Below are positions 34,242 through 43,019 of a stretch of 64,000 nucleotides of DNA, in pieces. The stretch covers positions 6,326,501 to 6,390,500 of the forward strand of contig NZ_CP101125.1 in NCBI RefSeq assembly GCF_024296925.1, given 5' to 3'. The position numbers and the translations under genes are program-made. A model generated the notes under the pieces. That model ran no database searches, was not told the DNA's origin, and was given only the letters and a program-made list of their open reading frames with translations. How positions within the stretch are numbered: position 1 is the first letter of the stretch; every line of letters starts with the position of its first letter. The stretch is from Pseudomonas nunensis. GTDB taxonomy: Bacteria > Pseudomonadota > Gammaproteobacteria > Pseudomonadales > Pseudomonadaceae.

Positions 34242-35912
34242 GTGAAACAGAACTCCCTGAAAGGATGGTTCAAGAGCGGCGCCCCCGGCGTCTGGATCAG
34301 CGGTGGCGCGGTGTCCATCGCGGTCATCATGACCATTGGCTTGCTGGCAGTGATTGCCGTGCGCGGTCTGGGCCACTTCTGGCCGGCGGACTTGGTGCAC
34401 GCCAGTTATGACGTGCCGGGCCAGGCCAATCATTTGGTCATCGGCGAAGTGGTGCAGAAAGAAGAAGTGCCTCGCGAGCGCCTGAAAAGCGCGGGCCTGC
34501 CGGTGCCTGATGTCGGCCCGGAGTTCATGACCCGCGAGCTGATCAAGGTCGGCAACCGTGACTTGAACGGCAACGACTTCACCTGGATCGTCGGCGAGTG
34601 GCTGACGAACCAGAAGACGCCGCCAGAACTGATGACCATCGAACGTCGTGAGTGGGGCAACTTCTACGGTTACCTGGTCAACGTCAAAGAAGACGGCAAG
34701 GTGATCGCCGAAGGCGAGGCGGCGTGGCCGGAGTTGCAGGCTCGTGTCGATCGCGTCAACAAGCTCGCGGCACAGCTCAAGACCCTGGAGAAATCCGACA
34801 TCGGCGCGATCAACGCCGGTCTGGAACGCATCCGTTTGCACGGTCGCAAACTGGAACTGGCCGGCAAGCTCGATGCCACGGCGCAAGCCGACATGGACGC
34901 AGAAAAGGCTGAGCTGAACGCCCGCTATCAGGACATCGAAGCGCGCCTCGGCGACCTGCACGCCCAGTTCAACCGCGACAGCCTTACCGCTCGTGATGCC
35001 AACGGCAAAGAGCTCGAAATCGGCATCGGCAAAGTGGTTCACGCCTACCAGCCGAACGCCATGGGCACCTTTACCAAGATCGGCTTCTACTTTGGCAAGG
35101 TTTGGGAATTCCTGTCCGACGACCCGCGTGAAGCGAACACCGAAGGCGGGATTTTCCCGGCGATCTTCGGCACCGTGATGATGACTCTGATCATGGCGAT
35201 GATCGTGACCCCGTTCGGCGTGCTGGCAGCGGTCTATCTGCGCGAGTACGCCAAGCAAAACGCCCTGACCCGGATCATCCGCATCGCCGTGAATAACCTG
35301 GCGGGCGTTCCGGCCATCGTTTACGGGGTGTTCGGCCTGGGCTTCTTCGTCTACGTACTCGGCGGCTCGCTGGACCGGATCTTCTTCCCCGAAGCCTTGC
35401 CGGCACCGACCTTCGGTACACCGGGCCTGCTCTGGGCCTCGCTGACACTGGCATTGCTGGCGGTGCCGGTGGTGATCGTGGCCACCGAAGAAGGCCTGGC
35501 GCGGATTCCTCGCACCGTGCGTGAGGGCTCGTTGGCCCTCGGCGCGACCAAGGCTGAAACCTTGTGGAAGATCGTGCTGCCGATGGCCAGCCCGGCGATG
35601 ATGACCGGCATGATCCTCGCCGTGGCCCGCGCCGCCGGTGAAGTGGCGCCGCTGATGCTGGTGGGCGTGGTGAAACTGGCGCCGTCGCTGCCGGTGGACG
35701 GCAACTACCCGTACCTGCACCTTGACCAGAAGATCATGCACTTGGGCTTCCATATTTATGACGTCGGCTTCCAGAGCCCGAACGTCGAAGCGGCCCGACC
35801 GCTGGTGTACGCCACGGCGCTGTTGCTGGTGCTGGTGATCGCCACGTTGAACCTGTCGGCCGTGTACATACGCAACCACCTGCGCGAGAAGTACAAAGCG
35901 CTGGATAGTTAA
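34242..35912 (+). CDS. pstA: Phosphate ABC transporter permease PstA (large form)
   Basis: A 556-residue permease beginning with GTG behind GAAAGG. An N-terminal helix (GGAVSIAVIMTIGLLAVIAV) is followed by a long extracytoplasmic region (about residues 60-290) that contains a predicted coiled coil (ELQARVDRVNKLAAQLKTLE) and then the standard PstA helices. The EAA loop RTVREGSLALGATKAETLW is clear. It pairs with PstC. Like PstC it is larger than in E. coli. A REPIN separates it from pstB. Confidence 0.93.
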   Translation: MKQNSLKGWFKSGAPGVWISGGAVSIAVIMTIGLLAVIAVRGLGHFWPADLVHASYDVPGQANHLVIGEVVQKEEVPRERLKSAGLPVPDVGPEFMTRELIKVGNRDLNGNDFTWIVGEWLTNQKTPPELMTIERREWGNFYGYLVNVKEDGKVIAEGEAAWPELQARVDRVNKLAAQLKTLEKSDIGAINAGLERIRLHGRKLELAGKLDATAQADMDAEKAELNARYQDIEARLGDLHAQFNRDSLTARDANGKELEIGIGKVVHAYQPNAMGTFTKIGFYFGKVWEFLSDDPREANTEGGIFPAIFGTVMMTLIMAMIVTPFGVLAAVYLREYAKQNALTRIIRIAVNNLAGVPAIVYGVFGLGFFVYVLGGSLDRIFFPEALPAPTFGTPGLLWASLTLALLAVPVVIVATEEGLARIPRTVREGSLALGATKAETLWKIVLPMASPAMMTGMILAVARAAGEVAPLMLVGVVKLAPSLPVDGNYPYLHLDQKIMHLGFHIYDVGFQSPNVEAARPLVYATALLLVLVIATLNLSAVYIRNHLREKYKALDS

Positions 35913-35929
35913 AGGTCGGCGCGGACCTT

Positions 35930-35999
35930 GTGGGAGCGGGCTTGCTCGCGAAGCTTTTGGCGGCCGTGAGGGCCCCTTCGCGAGCAAGCCCGCTCCCAC
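35930..35999. repeat. Short REPIN inside the pst operon, between pstA and pstB
   Basis: Inverted gtgggagcgggcttgctcgc arms with a short 24-base spacer (70 bases in all, against 88 for most). It lies 18 bases after the pstA stop and 84 bases before pstB, in the middle of an operon. It could act as an mRNA processing or stability element. Confidence 0.85.
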
Positions 36000-36083
36000 A
36001 GTAGTCCGCGTCCAACCGAACATTTATTGGGCATGCCGCGAAGCGGTGGCCCGAACCGAATTTGTTAGCACAGGGAGCCTCCC

Positions 36084-36917
36084 ATGCAGCACGAAGCACA
36101 TACCCACGGCATCAACATGTCTGCCCTGGGCCGCGACAAACAGAGCCTGAGTCTCGAGCAGGAAACCGTGGCCATTGAAGTACCTGGCCTGAGCCTGTTC
36201 TACGGCGAGAAACAAGCGCTGTACGACGTCAGCATGAACATTCCGAAACAGCGCGTGACGGCCTTCATCGGCCCGTCCGGCTGCGGCAAGTCCACGCTGT
36301 TGCGCACCTTCAACCGCATGAACGACCTAGTGGACGGTTGCCGCGTCGAAGGCGCGATCAACCTCTACGGCAACAACATCTACCGCAAGGGCGAAGACGT
36401 GGCCGAGCTGCGTCGCCGGGTGGGCATGGTGTTCCAGAAGCCGAACCCGTTCCCGAAAACCATCTATGAAAACGTGGTCTACGGTCTGCGCATCCAGGGC
36501 ATCAACAAGAAGCGCATCCTCGACGAAGCCGTCGAGTGGGCACTGAAAGGCGCGGCGCTGTGGGACGAAGTCAAAGACCGTCTGCACGAGTCGGCACTTG
36601 GCCTGTCCGGTGGTCAGCAGCAACGTCTGGTGATTGCCCGCACCATCGCCGTGGAGCCGGAAGTGCTGCTGCTCGACGAACCGTGCTCGGCACTCGACCC
36701 AATCTCGACGCTGAAAGTCGAAGAACTGATCTACGAACTGAAATCCAAGTTCACCATCGTGATCGTGACCCACAACATGCAACAGGCCGCGCGGGTTTCC
36801 GACTACACGGCGTTCATGTACATGGGCAAACTGGTGGAATTCGGCGACACCGACACCTTGTTCACCAATCCGGCGAAGAAGCAGACCGAAGACTACATCA
36901 CCGGTCGTTACGGCTAG
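36084..36917 (+). CDS. pstB: Phosphate ABC transporter ATP-binding protein
   Basis: A 277-residue ABC ATPase that energises PstCA. Walker A is GPSGCGKST near residue 64, the signature is LSGGQQQRL near residue 174, and Walker B is [12 protein letters not shown]. The Q-loop [15 protein letters not shown] is typical of PstB. A 30-residue N-terminal extension ([21 protein letters not shown]) precedes the core. AGGGAG is the ribosome site. phoU follows after 71 bases. Confidence 0.96.
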   Translation: MQHEAHTHGINMSALGRDKQSLSLEQETVAIEVPGLSLFYGEKQALYDVSMNIPKQRVTAFIGPSGCGKSTLLRTFNRMNDLVDGCRVEGAINLYGNNIYRKGEDVAELRRRVGMVFQKPNPFPKTIYENVVYGLRIQGINKKRILDEAVEWALKGAALWDEVKDRLHESALGLSGGQQQRLVIARTIAVEPEVLLLDEPCSALDPISTLKVEELIYELKSKFTIVIVTHNMQQAARVSDYTAFMYMGKLVEFGDTDTLFTNPAKKQTEDYITGRYG

Positions 36918-36988
36918 GAAGCTGTTGTTGCTCACTGAACTGACGCTGCGGTCCACCGCACCTTACCGGACGCTCCAAGGACGCCAAC

Positions 36989-37750
36989 ATGATTAGCAAA
37001 GAAGGCCTTACCCATCACATCTCCGCGCAGTTCAACGCCGAGCTCGAGGAAGTGCGCAGCCACCTCCTGGCCATGGGCGGGCTGGTGGAAAAGCAGGTCA
37101 ACGACGCGGTGACCGCGCTGATCGAGGCCGACTCCGGCCTGGCTCAGCAGGTGCGCGAGATCGACGACCAGATCAACCAGATGGAACGCAACATCGACGA
37201 AGAATGCCTGCGCATCCTGGCCCGTCGTCAGCCGGCGGCGTCCGACTTGCGTCTGATCATCAGCATCTCCAAGTCGGTGATCGACCTGGAGCGCATCGGT
37301 GACGAAGCGACCAAGATCGCCCGCCGCGCCATCCAGTTGTGCGAAGAAGGCGAAGCGCCACGTGGTTATGTCGAGGTGCGCCACATCGGCGACCAGGTAC
37401 GCAACATGGTGCGCGACGCGCTGGACGCGTTTGCCCGTTTTGACGCTGACCTGGCATTGTCGGTGGCGCAGTACGACAAGATCATCGACCGCGAATACAA
37501 GACCGCCCTGCGTGAGCTGGCGACCTACATGATGGAAGATCCACGCTCTATCTCGCGGGTCTTGAGCATCATTTGGGTGCTGCGTTCCCTGGAGCGGATC
37601 GGCGACCACGCGCGCAACATCTCCGAGTTGGTGATTTACCTGGTGCGCGGCACCGATGTGCGACACCTTGGCCTCAAGCGCATGAAAGAAGAAGTTGAAG
37701 GCACAAGTGGCGAAACCGCTAATGTTCCGGGCAAAGCTGACGATAAGTAA
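36989..37750 (+). CDS. phoU: Phosphate signalling protein PhoU
   Basis: A 253-residue all-helical PhoU with two tandem three-helix PhoU domains; the metal-binding E/DxxxD patterns are seen in the DLRLIISISKSVIDLERIGDEATKIA (in part) and RSLERIGDHARNISE repeats. PhoU links Pst to PhoR and represses the Pho regulon when phosphate is sufficient. Last gene of the pst operon, followed by a terminator. The ORF is complete, with AAGGACGCCAAC before the ATG. Confidence 0.95.
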   Translation: MISKEGLTHHISAQFNAELEEVRSHLLAMGGLVEKQVNDAVTALIEADSGLAQQVREIDDQINQMERNIDEECLRILARRQPAASDLRLIISISKSVIDLERIGDEATKIARRAIQLCEEGEAPRGYVEVRHIGDQVRNMVRDALDAFARFDADLALSVAQYDKIIDREYKTALRELATYMMEDPRSISRVLSIIWVLRSLERIGDHARNISELVIYLVRGTDVRHLGLKRMKEEVEGTSGETANVPGKADDK

Positions 37751-37761
37751 GATTGCCTGAG

Positions 37762-37797
37762 AAAAGCGCCCGGCCCTTTGGCTGGGCGTTTTTGTTT
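37762..37797 (+). terminator. Rho-independent terminator after phoU
   Basis: gcgcccggcc and ggctgggcgt form a stem with one internal mismatch and loop ctttg, followed by tttttgtttg. It lies just after the phoU stop codon and ends the pst operon. Confidence 0.8.
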
Positions 37798-37917
37798 GCG
37801 GCGAATGAATTCGAAAGCAGCACCCGCGAACGAAAAGTCCCGGCGTGACTGAAGGTTTTTGGCAATGTGCCATCAGCAAAGCGGTATGCTTGCCGGGATT
37901 TTTTAAAGGGGTTGTGG

Positions 37918-38862
37918 ATGAGTAAGGTCAGTGTGTTGGTCGTGGACGATGCGTCGTTCATTCGTGACCTGGTGAAGAAGTGCCTGCGCAACTACTTCCC
38001 GGGCATTCGGATCGAAGATGCGGTCAACGGCAAGAAGGCTCAGGCGATTCTGGCGCGTGAAGCGTTCGACCTGGTGCTGTGTGACTGGGAGATGCCGGAA
38101 ATGTCCGGCCTGGAACTGCTGACCTGGTGCCGCGAGCAGGACAACCTCAAGACCATGCCGTTTGTGATGGTGACCAGCCGTGGCGACAAAGAGAACGTGG
38201 TCCAGGCGATTCAGGCCGGCGTTTCCGGTTATGTCAGCAAGCCGTTCACCAACGAGCAACTGCTGACCAAGGTCAAACAGGCGCTGAACAAGGTCGGCAA
38301 GCTCGACACCTTGATGAACAGCGCGCCGACCAAGATGAACTCGGCGTTCGGCAATGATTCGCTGAGTGCTTTGACCGGTGGCAAGGCTGAAGTGGTCGGT
38401 GCTGCCCCCGTCAACCCGTTCGCCAAACCTGTCGCCGCTGCGCCAGCCCCGGCGGCCGCGCCGTCCCGTGGCCTGCTCAACAGCCCGCCGGTCAAGGCAC
38501 CGGCTGCATCGGCCGCACCTGCCGGCGGACGTGGTCAGGGCCAATTGCGTCTTTCGAGCGGCACTCAAGCCTGCGTGATCAAGGCCCTGAGCCTCAAGGA
38601 AGCGCTGCTGGTGGTCAAACGCACCGACATCCTGCCGCAAGTGCTCGAAAGCGCAGTGCTCGACCTGGAGCAGGGCGACAACGCCGAAACCGCGCGCCTG
38701 AACGGCTACCTGCACGCCATCGTCGCCCACGAACCCAAGCCCGACAGCGACTGGCTGCAACTGACCTTCCGCTTCGTCGATCAGGACGCACAGAAGCTCG
38801 ACTACATCTCCCGCCTGATTGCCCGCGGTACCGCGCAGAAGCATTTCATTCCCGGCGCGTAA
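37918..38862 (+). CDS. Response regulator with CheY-like receiver and PilZ-like C-terminus
   Basis: A 314-residue regulator. The receiver domain (about residues 1-125) has the phospho-acceptor Asp at D56 (CDWEMPEMSG) and the conserved Lys in YVSKPFTNEQL. A Pro/Ala-rich linker (about 160-210) leads to a C-terminal domain (GQGQLRLSSGTQ to the end) that resembles PilZ but lacks an obvious RxxxR motif, so c-di-GMP binding is uncertain. It has its own ribosome site (AAAGGGG) and lies behind the phoU terminator. In P. aeruginosa a similar gene also follows phoU, as I recall. The partner histidine kinase is not in the window. Confidence 0.82.
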   Translation: MSKVSVLVVDDASFIRDLVKKCLRNYFPGIRIEDAVNGKKAQAILAREAFDLVLCDWEMPEMSGLELLTWCREQDNLKTMPFVMVTSRGDKENVVQAIQAGVSGYVSKPFTNEQLLTKVKQALNKVGKLDTLMNSAPTKMNSAFGNDSLSALTGGKAEVVGAAPVNPFAKPVAAAPAPAAAPSRGLLNSPPVKAPAASAAPAGGRGQGQLRLSSGTQACVIKALSLKEALLVVKRTDILPQVLESAVLDLEQGDNAETARLNGYLHAIVAHEPKPDSDWLQLTFRFVDQDAQKLDYISRLIARGTAQKHFIPGA

Positions 38863-38884
38863 TCTTCGTCGCCTGACAGTCCGC

Positions 38885-38951
38885 CTTCGCGGGCAAGCCT
38901 CGCTCCTACATTGGAATGCATTCCAAACGTGGGAGCGGGCTTGCTCGCGAA
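38885..38951. repeat. Hybrid REP pair: two different REP types face each other
   Basis: The left arm is ttcgcgggcaagcctcgctc (the gtaggagcgagg type) and the right arm is gtgggagcgggcttgctcgc. The spacer contains the palindrome ttggaatgcattccaa. Most REPINs here pair two arms of the same type. Confidence 0.75.
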
Positions 38952-39070
38952 GGGGCCATCAAATTCACCGCACATCTCCCGAACATCCCATTTTGAAACA
39001 TCTGCCGACTACCCAGGTCCATTGCACCTGCTAGGCTCCTTTCCAGGCCTTATTCGACAGACTCTTGCCC

Positions 39071-39967
39071 ATGCTCGCGCGCCTGCTGTTTTTCTGTGGT
39101 CTTTTCATGGCCTCCACCTCGGCTGTGGCCATGACCATTTACAAATCCACCGATGCCAATGGCGTGGTCTCCTATAGCGACCGCCCCACGAAAGGCTCCC
39201 AGGTGTTTGTCTTTCGGGACCGGATGGTCGAGCACCTGGAGCGCCAGGTGTACCTCGACATCAAGAAGCAGAAAGGCGTGGACGTGGTGTTTGTGCGCAA
39301 TGACCTGTATGCGCCGGTGGAGGTCGAGCTGAGTTTTGCCGGGTTGAGCAACGTCAAGGGGGCGCCGAGCCAGCCGATCCGCCGGGTCTTGCCGGCGCGC
39401 AGCAACTCGCGCCTGGCGCTGCTGACGGCGATTACCGGTGGAAAGCCGCTGGTGTATACCCCGAGCTTCCAATATTCCATGGGCGACCCTTCAGGCGCCG
39501 CTCAGAGCTATCGATATCCCTTCCCTTGGCGTGGTGGTCCGTTTCGCTTGAGTCAGGGCGCGAATGGCCAATACAGCCACTTCGGGGCCAAGAACCGCTA
39601 CGCGATGGACATCGCCATGCCCGAAGGCACGCCGATCATTGCAGCGCGCGCCGGGATGGTGGTGAAGACCGAGAATGGCCAGAGCGGCCGTGGCAATGAT
39701 CCGTCCGGCAATTTCGTGCGGGTGTTGCACGACGACGGGACCATGGGCGTGTACCTGCACCTCAAGCAAGGCTCGGTGAGCGTGCGCGAAGGTCAGCGGG
39801 TGGCGGTGGGTAGCGCGTTGGCGTTATCGGGCAACACCGGCAACAGCAGCGGGCCGCACCTGCATTTCGTGGTGCAGCGCAATACCGGGTTGGGGTTGGT
39901 GTCGATTCCGTACCAGTTCAATCAACCGGTGGGGGCGTTGCCCAACTTTGCGTTGGGCAAGCAGTGA
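39071..39967 (+). CDS. M23 family peptidoglycan DD-metallopeptidase with DUF4124 N-terminus
   Basis: A 298-residue exported protein. A signal peptide (MLARLLFFCGLFMASTSAVA) is followed by a DUF4124-type domain (IYKSTDANGVVSYSDRPT) and, from about residue 155, an M23/LytM domain. The zinc ligands are recognisable as HFGAKNRYAMDIAM, then LHLK and GPHLHFVV. Such enzymes cut peptide cross-links or act as amidase activators. ATG 39071 is chosen over TTG 39065. No clear ribosome site is seen. A paired repeat follows. Confidence 0.85.
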   Translation: MLARLLFFCGLFMASTSAVAMTIYKSTDANGVVSYSDRPTKGSQVFVFRDRMVEHLERQVYLDIKKQKGVDVVFVRNDLYAPVEVELSFAGLSNVKGAPSQPIRRVLPARSNSRLALLTAITGGKPLVYTPSFQYSMGDPSGAAQSYRYPFPWRGGPFRLSQGANGQYSHFGAKNRYAMDIAMPEGTPIIAARAGMVVKTENGQSGRGNDPSGNFVRVLHDDGTMGVYLHLKQGSVSVREGQRVAVGSALALSGNTGNSSGPHLHFVVQRNTGLGLVSIPYQFNQPVGALPNFALGKQ

Positions 39968-39983
39968 AGGCGATGAGATCAAT

Positions 39984-40117
39984 TGTGGCGAGGGGGCTTG
40001 CCCCCGTTGGACGGCGGAGCCGTCCCAAAACCATGAATGCGGAATGTCAGGGACTATGCGGTTGAGGGGTTTGGGGGCCGCTTCGCAGCCCAACGGGGGC
40101 AAGCCCCCTCGCCACAA
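39984..40117. repeat. Paired REP of the tgtggcgagggggcttgccc type
   Basis: ttgtggcgagggggcttgcc opens the element and the complement, ggcaagccccctcgccacaa, closes it. The middle holds inner repeats (gacggcggagccgtcc and ggggccgcttcgcagccc). It is 134 bases, longer than the other REPINs. Confidence 0.8.
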
Positions 40118-40131
40118 AGGCCCGCCGACAA

Positions 40132-41472
40132 TCAATCCAGCATCAACACCTTGGCCAAAATAATCTTCGGCCCTTTCATCTTCTTGATGATGATGCGCAG
40201 ACCTTCGACTTCCAGCACTTCTTCCTCTTCCGGCACCCGTTTCAGGGTTTCGTAGACCAGCCCGGCGAGGGTTTCGGCTTCGATGTGGTCCAGGTCGATG
40301 CCCAGCAGGCGTTCAACCTTGAACAGCGGCGTATCGCCCCGCACCAGCAACTTGCCCGGCTGATACGCGAGGATCCCGCGTTCGGCCTTGCGGTGTTCGT
40401 CCTGAATGTCGCCCACCAACACTTCCAGCACGTCTTCCATGGTCAGGTAGCCGATGATGTTGCCGTCGGCTTCCTCGACCACGGCGAAGTGCGAACCGCC
40501 CTTGCGGAACTGTTCCAGCAATTGCGACAGCGGCATGTGGCGCGAGATGCGTTCCAGCGGACGGGTCAGCTCGGCCAGGTTGAACGACTCGGGAATGTGG
40601 TCCAGAGCCGCCAATTCCAGCAGCAGGTCCTTGATGTGCAGCAGGCCGACGAACTCCTGGCGTTCGCTGTCGTACACCGGATAACGGCTGAACTTGTGAC
40701 GACGGAACAGCGCGAGGATTTCCTTGAGCGGCGCGTTGAACTCCAGCGTCACCAGGTCTTCCCGGGAATTGGCCCAGTCCACCACTTCCAGCTCACCCAT
40801 TTCCACCGCCGAAGCCAACACACGCATGCCTTGGTCGCTCGGGTCCTGGCCACGGCTGGAGTGCAGGATCAGTTTCAGTTCTTCACGGCTGTAATGGTGC
40901 TCGTGATGCGGGCCGGGTTCGCCCTGGCCAGCAATGCGCAGGATCGTGTTGGCGCTGGCGTTGAGCAGGTAGATCGCCGGGTACATCGCCCAGTAGAACA
41001 AGTACAGCGGCACGGCGGTCCAGAGCGACAGCAGCTCCGGTTTACGGATCGCCCACGACTTGGGCGCCAGTTCACCGACCACGATGTGCAGGTACGAAAT
41101 AACAAAGAACGCGGCGAAGAACGACACGCCCTTGATCACTTCGGCCGACTGCACGCCGACGGCTTCAAGGATCGGTTCGAGGATGTGCGCAAACGCAGGC
41201 TCACCGACCCAGCCAAGACCCAGCGAGGCGAGGGTGATACCCAACTGGCAGGCCGACAGGTACGCATCGAGCTGACTGTGCACGGTGCGCAGGATGTGCC
41301 CGCGCCAGCCGTTTTTTTCAGCGATGGCCTCGACCCGGGTCGAGCGCAGTTTGACCATGGCAAATTCCGCCGCAACGAAAAATCCGTTGAGCAAAACCAG
41401 GATCAGAGCAAAAAGAATCATGCCGAAGTCGGCGAAGAGTGTCGCGAGGGTCAAGCCAGGGGATGGGTCCAT
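40132..41472 (-). CDS. CNNM/CorC-type membrane protein (DUF21, CBS, CorC_HlyC domains)
   Basis: A 446-residue inner-membrane protein of the hemolysin/CorC family. The DUF21 domain (about residues 1-200) has membrane helices beginning FGMILFALILVLLNGFFVAAEFAMVKLRST. Two CBS domains follow (LEFNAPLKEILALFRRHKFSRYP and the LTRPLERISRHMPLSQLLEQ region), then the C-terminal transporter-associated CorC_HlyC domain. CNNM/CorC members are linked to magnesium or cobalt efflux. ATG 41472 is chosen; the ribosome site is weak. Convergent with the M23 gene. Confidence 0.85.
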   Translation of the reverse strand: MDPSPGLTLATLFADFGMILFALILVLLNGFFVAAEFAMVKLRSTRVEAIAEKNGWRGHILRTVHSQLDAYLSACQLGITLASLGLGWVGEPAFAHILEPILEAVGVQSAEVIKGVSFFAAFFVISYLHIVVGELAPKSWAIRKPELLSLWTAVPLYLFYWAMYPAIYLLNASANTILRIAGQGEPGPHHEHHYSREELKLILHSSRGQDPSDQGMRVLASAVEMGELEVVDWANSREDLVTLEFNAPLKEILALFRRHKFSRYPVYDSERQEFVGLLHIKDLLLELAALDHIPESFNLAELTRPLERISRHMPLSQLLEQFRKGGSHFAVVEEADGNIIGYLTMEDVLEVLVGDIQDEHRKAERGILAYQPGKLLVRGDTPLFKVERLLGIDLDHIEAETLAGLVYETLKRVPEEEEVLEVEGLRIIIKKMKGPKIILAKVLMLD

Positions 41473-41595
41473 GATGGAGTTTTGCGGATTCCGTGTATTC
41501 AAAAAAAGGGGAAATGCAGTGCCTGAAGGGCAGGCACAAGTCAGCCAATGTAGCGGCTGACTCGGTGATTGCCTAGTGGCGAGTGCTGGCCGGTA

Positions 41596-42918
41596 TCAAT
41601 CGGCCGCATTGATCAGTTGGGATTTGGTTACCTGGGCCGGTGCGAAATGGCAGGTAAAGGTACTGCCATGCCCCGGCACGCTGCTGATTTCCATGCGCGC
41701 GCGGTGACGCAGCAGCACGTGTTTGACGATCGCCAGCCCCAGCCCGGTGCCGCCAGTGTTGGAGTTGCGGCTGGAATCGACGCGGTAGAAACGTTCTGTC
41801 AGGCGCGGCAGGTGTTTGCTGTCGATGCCGATCCCGGAGTCCTGCACGCTCAAGTGCGCGCCTTGATCATCGCCCCACCAGCGAATGCGGATATTGCCTT
41901 CGGCCGGGGTGTATTTCACCGCGTTGAACACCAGGTTTGAAAACGCGCTGCGCAATTCGGCTTCGCTGCCCTTGAGCAGAATCGTCGCATCGGCTTCCAG
42001 GGTGATGCGCTGATTCTTCTGGGCGGACAACTGCTGGGCGTCGCTCTTGATCGATTTCAGCAAGCTATCGATGACCACCGGCTGGTTGTCCGACGGGTAA
42101 TCCGTGGCTTCAAGCTTGGCCAGCAGCAGCAAGTCATTGAGCAACGTCTGCATGCGCCCGCCCTGTTGCTGCATTTGCTGCAAGGCGCGGGTCCAGCGCG
42201 GGTTCACTTCCTCGACGTTGTCGAGCAGGGTTTCCAGGTAGCCGCAGATCACGGTCAGCGGCGTGCGCAATTCGTGGGAAACGTTGGCGATGAAGTCTTT
42301 GCGCATTTGCTCCAGTTGATGAATGCGCGTCACGTCGCGCACCAGCATCAGGTGTTCGTTGTTGCCGTAGCGGGTGATGTACAGCTGAATGCGCAGGCGA
42401 TCATTGGTCGGTGAAGGGATTTCCAGCGGCTCGGCGTAACTGTCCTGTTCGAAATACTCCTTGAAGCGCGGATGCCGCACCAGGTTGGTCACCGGTTGGC
42501 CGCTGTCTTGCGGAGTCTTGAGACCGAGCAGGGTTTCGGCGGCGCGGTTCCACCATTCCAGGTTGCCGTCGCTGTCGAGCATGATCACCGCGTCTTTGAG
42601 CGCGGCGGTGGATTCCTGGACCCGGTCGATCACCGCTTGCAGGCGCCCGCGCACGCGTTGATCGCGGCGTTGCAGGTGGTAGATGCTGTCGAACACTTCG
42701 CCCCACAGGCCATAGCCATCGGGCGGTGCTTCATCGGGTTTGTGCAGGCGCAGCCATTCGTGCAGGCGCAGCAGTTGCTTGAGGGTCCAGGCCAGGTAAA
42801 GACCCAGGCCAGCCGCGAGGCTCCAGCCGTAGTAGCCGGAAATCAGGCCGATCACCAGGCAGGCGGTGACCAGCAACAACATGTGGCGAATCAGCGTGCC
42901 ATGCCAGTTTTGGTTCAA
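41596..42918 (-). CDS. phoR: Phosphate regulon sensor histidine kinase PhoR
   Basis: A 440-residue membrane histidine kinase of the PhoB-PhoR system. Two N-terminal helices (LLLVTACLVIGLISGYYGWSL and following), a PAS-like region, a HisKA domain with the phospho-acceptor His at H215 (VSHELRTP), and a HATPase domain with NAVKYTP, DSGIGI and GGTGLGLAI are visible. The best start is a TTG at 42918 (LNQNWHGTLIRH); an earlier in-frame ATG gives a poorly supported extension. It lies downstream of phoB with a repeat-rich gap of about 100 bases. Confidence 0.93.
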   Translation of the reverse strand: MNQNWHGTLIRHMLLLVTACLVIGLISGYYGWSLAAGLGLYLAWTLKQLLRLHEWLRLHKPDEAPPDGYGLWGEVFDSIYHLQRRDQRVRGRLQAVIDRVQESTAALKDAVIMLDSDGNLEWWNRAAETLLGLKTPQDSGQPVTNLVRHPRFKEYFEQDSYAEPLEIPSPTNDRLRIQLYITRYGNNEHLMLVRDVTRIHQLEQMRKDFIANVSHELRTPLTVICGYLETLLDNVEEVNPRWTRALQQMQQQGGRMQTLLNDLLLLAKLEATDYPSDNQPVVIDSLLKSIKSDAQQLSAQKNQRITLEADATILLKGSEAELRSAFSNLVFNAVKYTPAEGNIRIRWWGDDQGAHLSVQDSGIGIDSKHLPRLTERFYRVDSSRNSNTGGTGLGLAIVKHVLLRHRARMEISSVPGHGSTFTCHFAPAQVTKSQLINAAD

Positions 42919-42935
42919 GGGGGGCGTCCTAGCGC

Positions 42936-43019
42936 AGCTCCAAGTTTCAAGCCGCAAGCTTCAAGTCAGCGCGGCTCTGCTTTCGCTTGCCGCTTGTAGC
43001 TTAAAGCTTGCCGCTGCTT
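42936..43019. repeat. Caagtttcaagc/cttgaagc-type repeat between phoB and phoR
   Basis: The sequence agctccaagtttcaagccgc followed by aagcttcaagt and later cgcttgccgcttgtagctt and aaagcttgccgct makes imperfect inverted and direct repeats. It is unlike the main REPINs and fills the gap between phoB and phoR. Confidence 0.6.

Noticed and set aside
31896..36023. A 1375-codon open frame on the minus strand across pstC and pstA
   Set aside because: It is antisense to two clear phosphate permease genes; long antisense frames are common in GC-rich DNA with strong codon bias. Its product is rich in His, Gln and Arg and has no family features.
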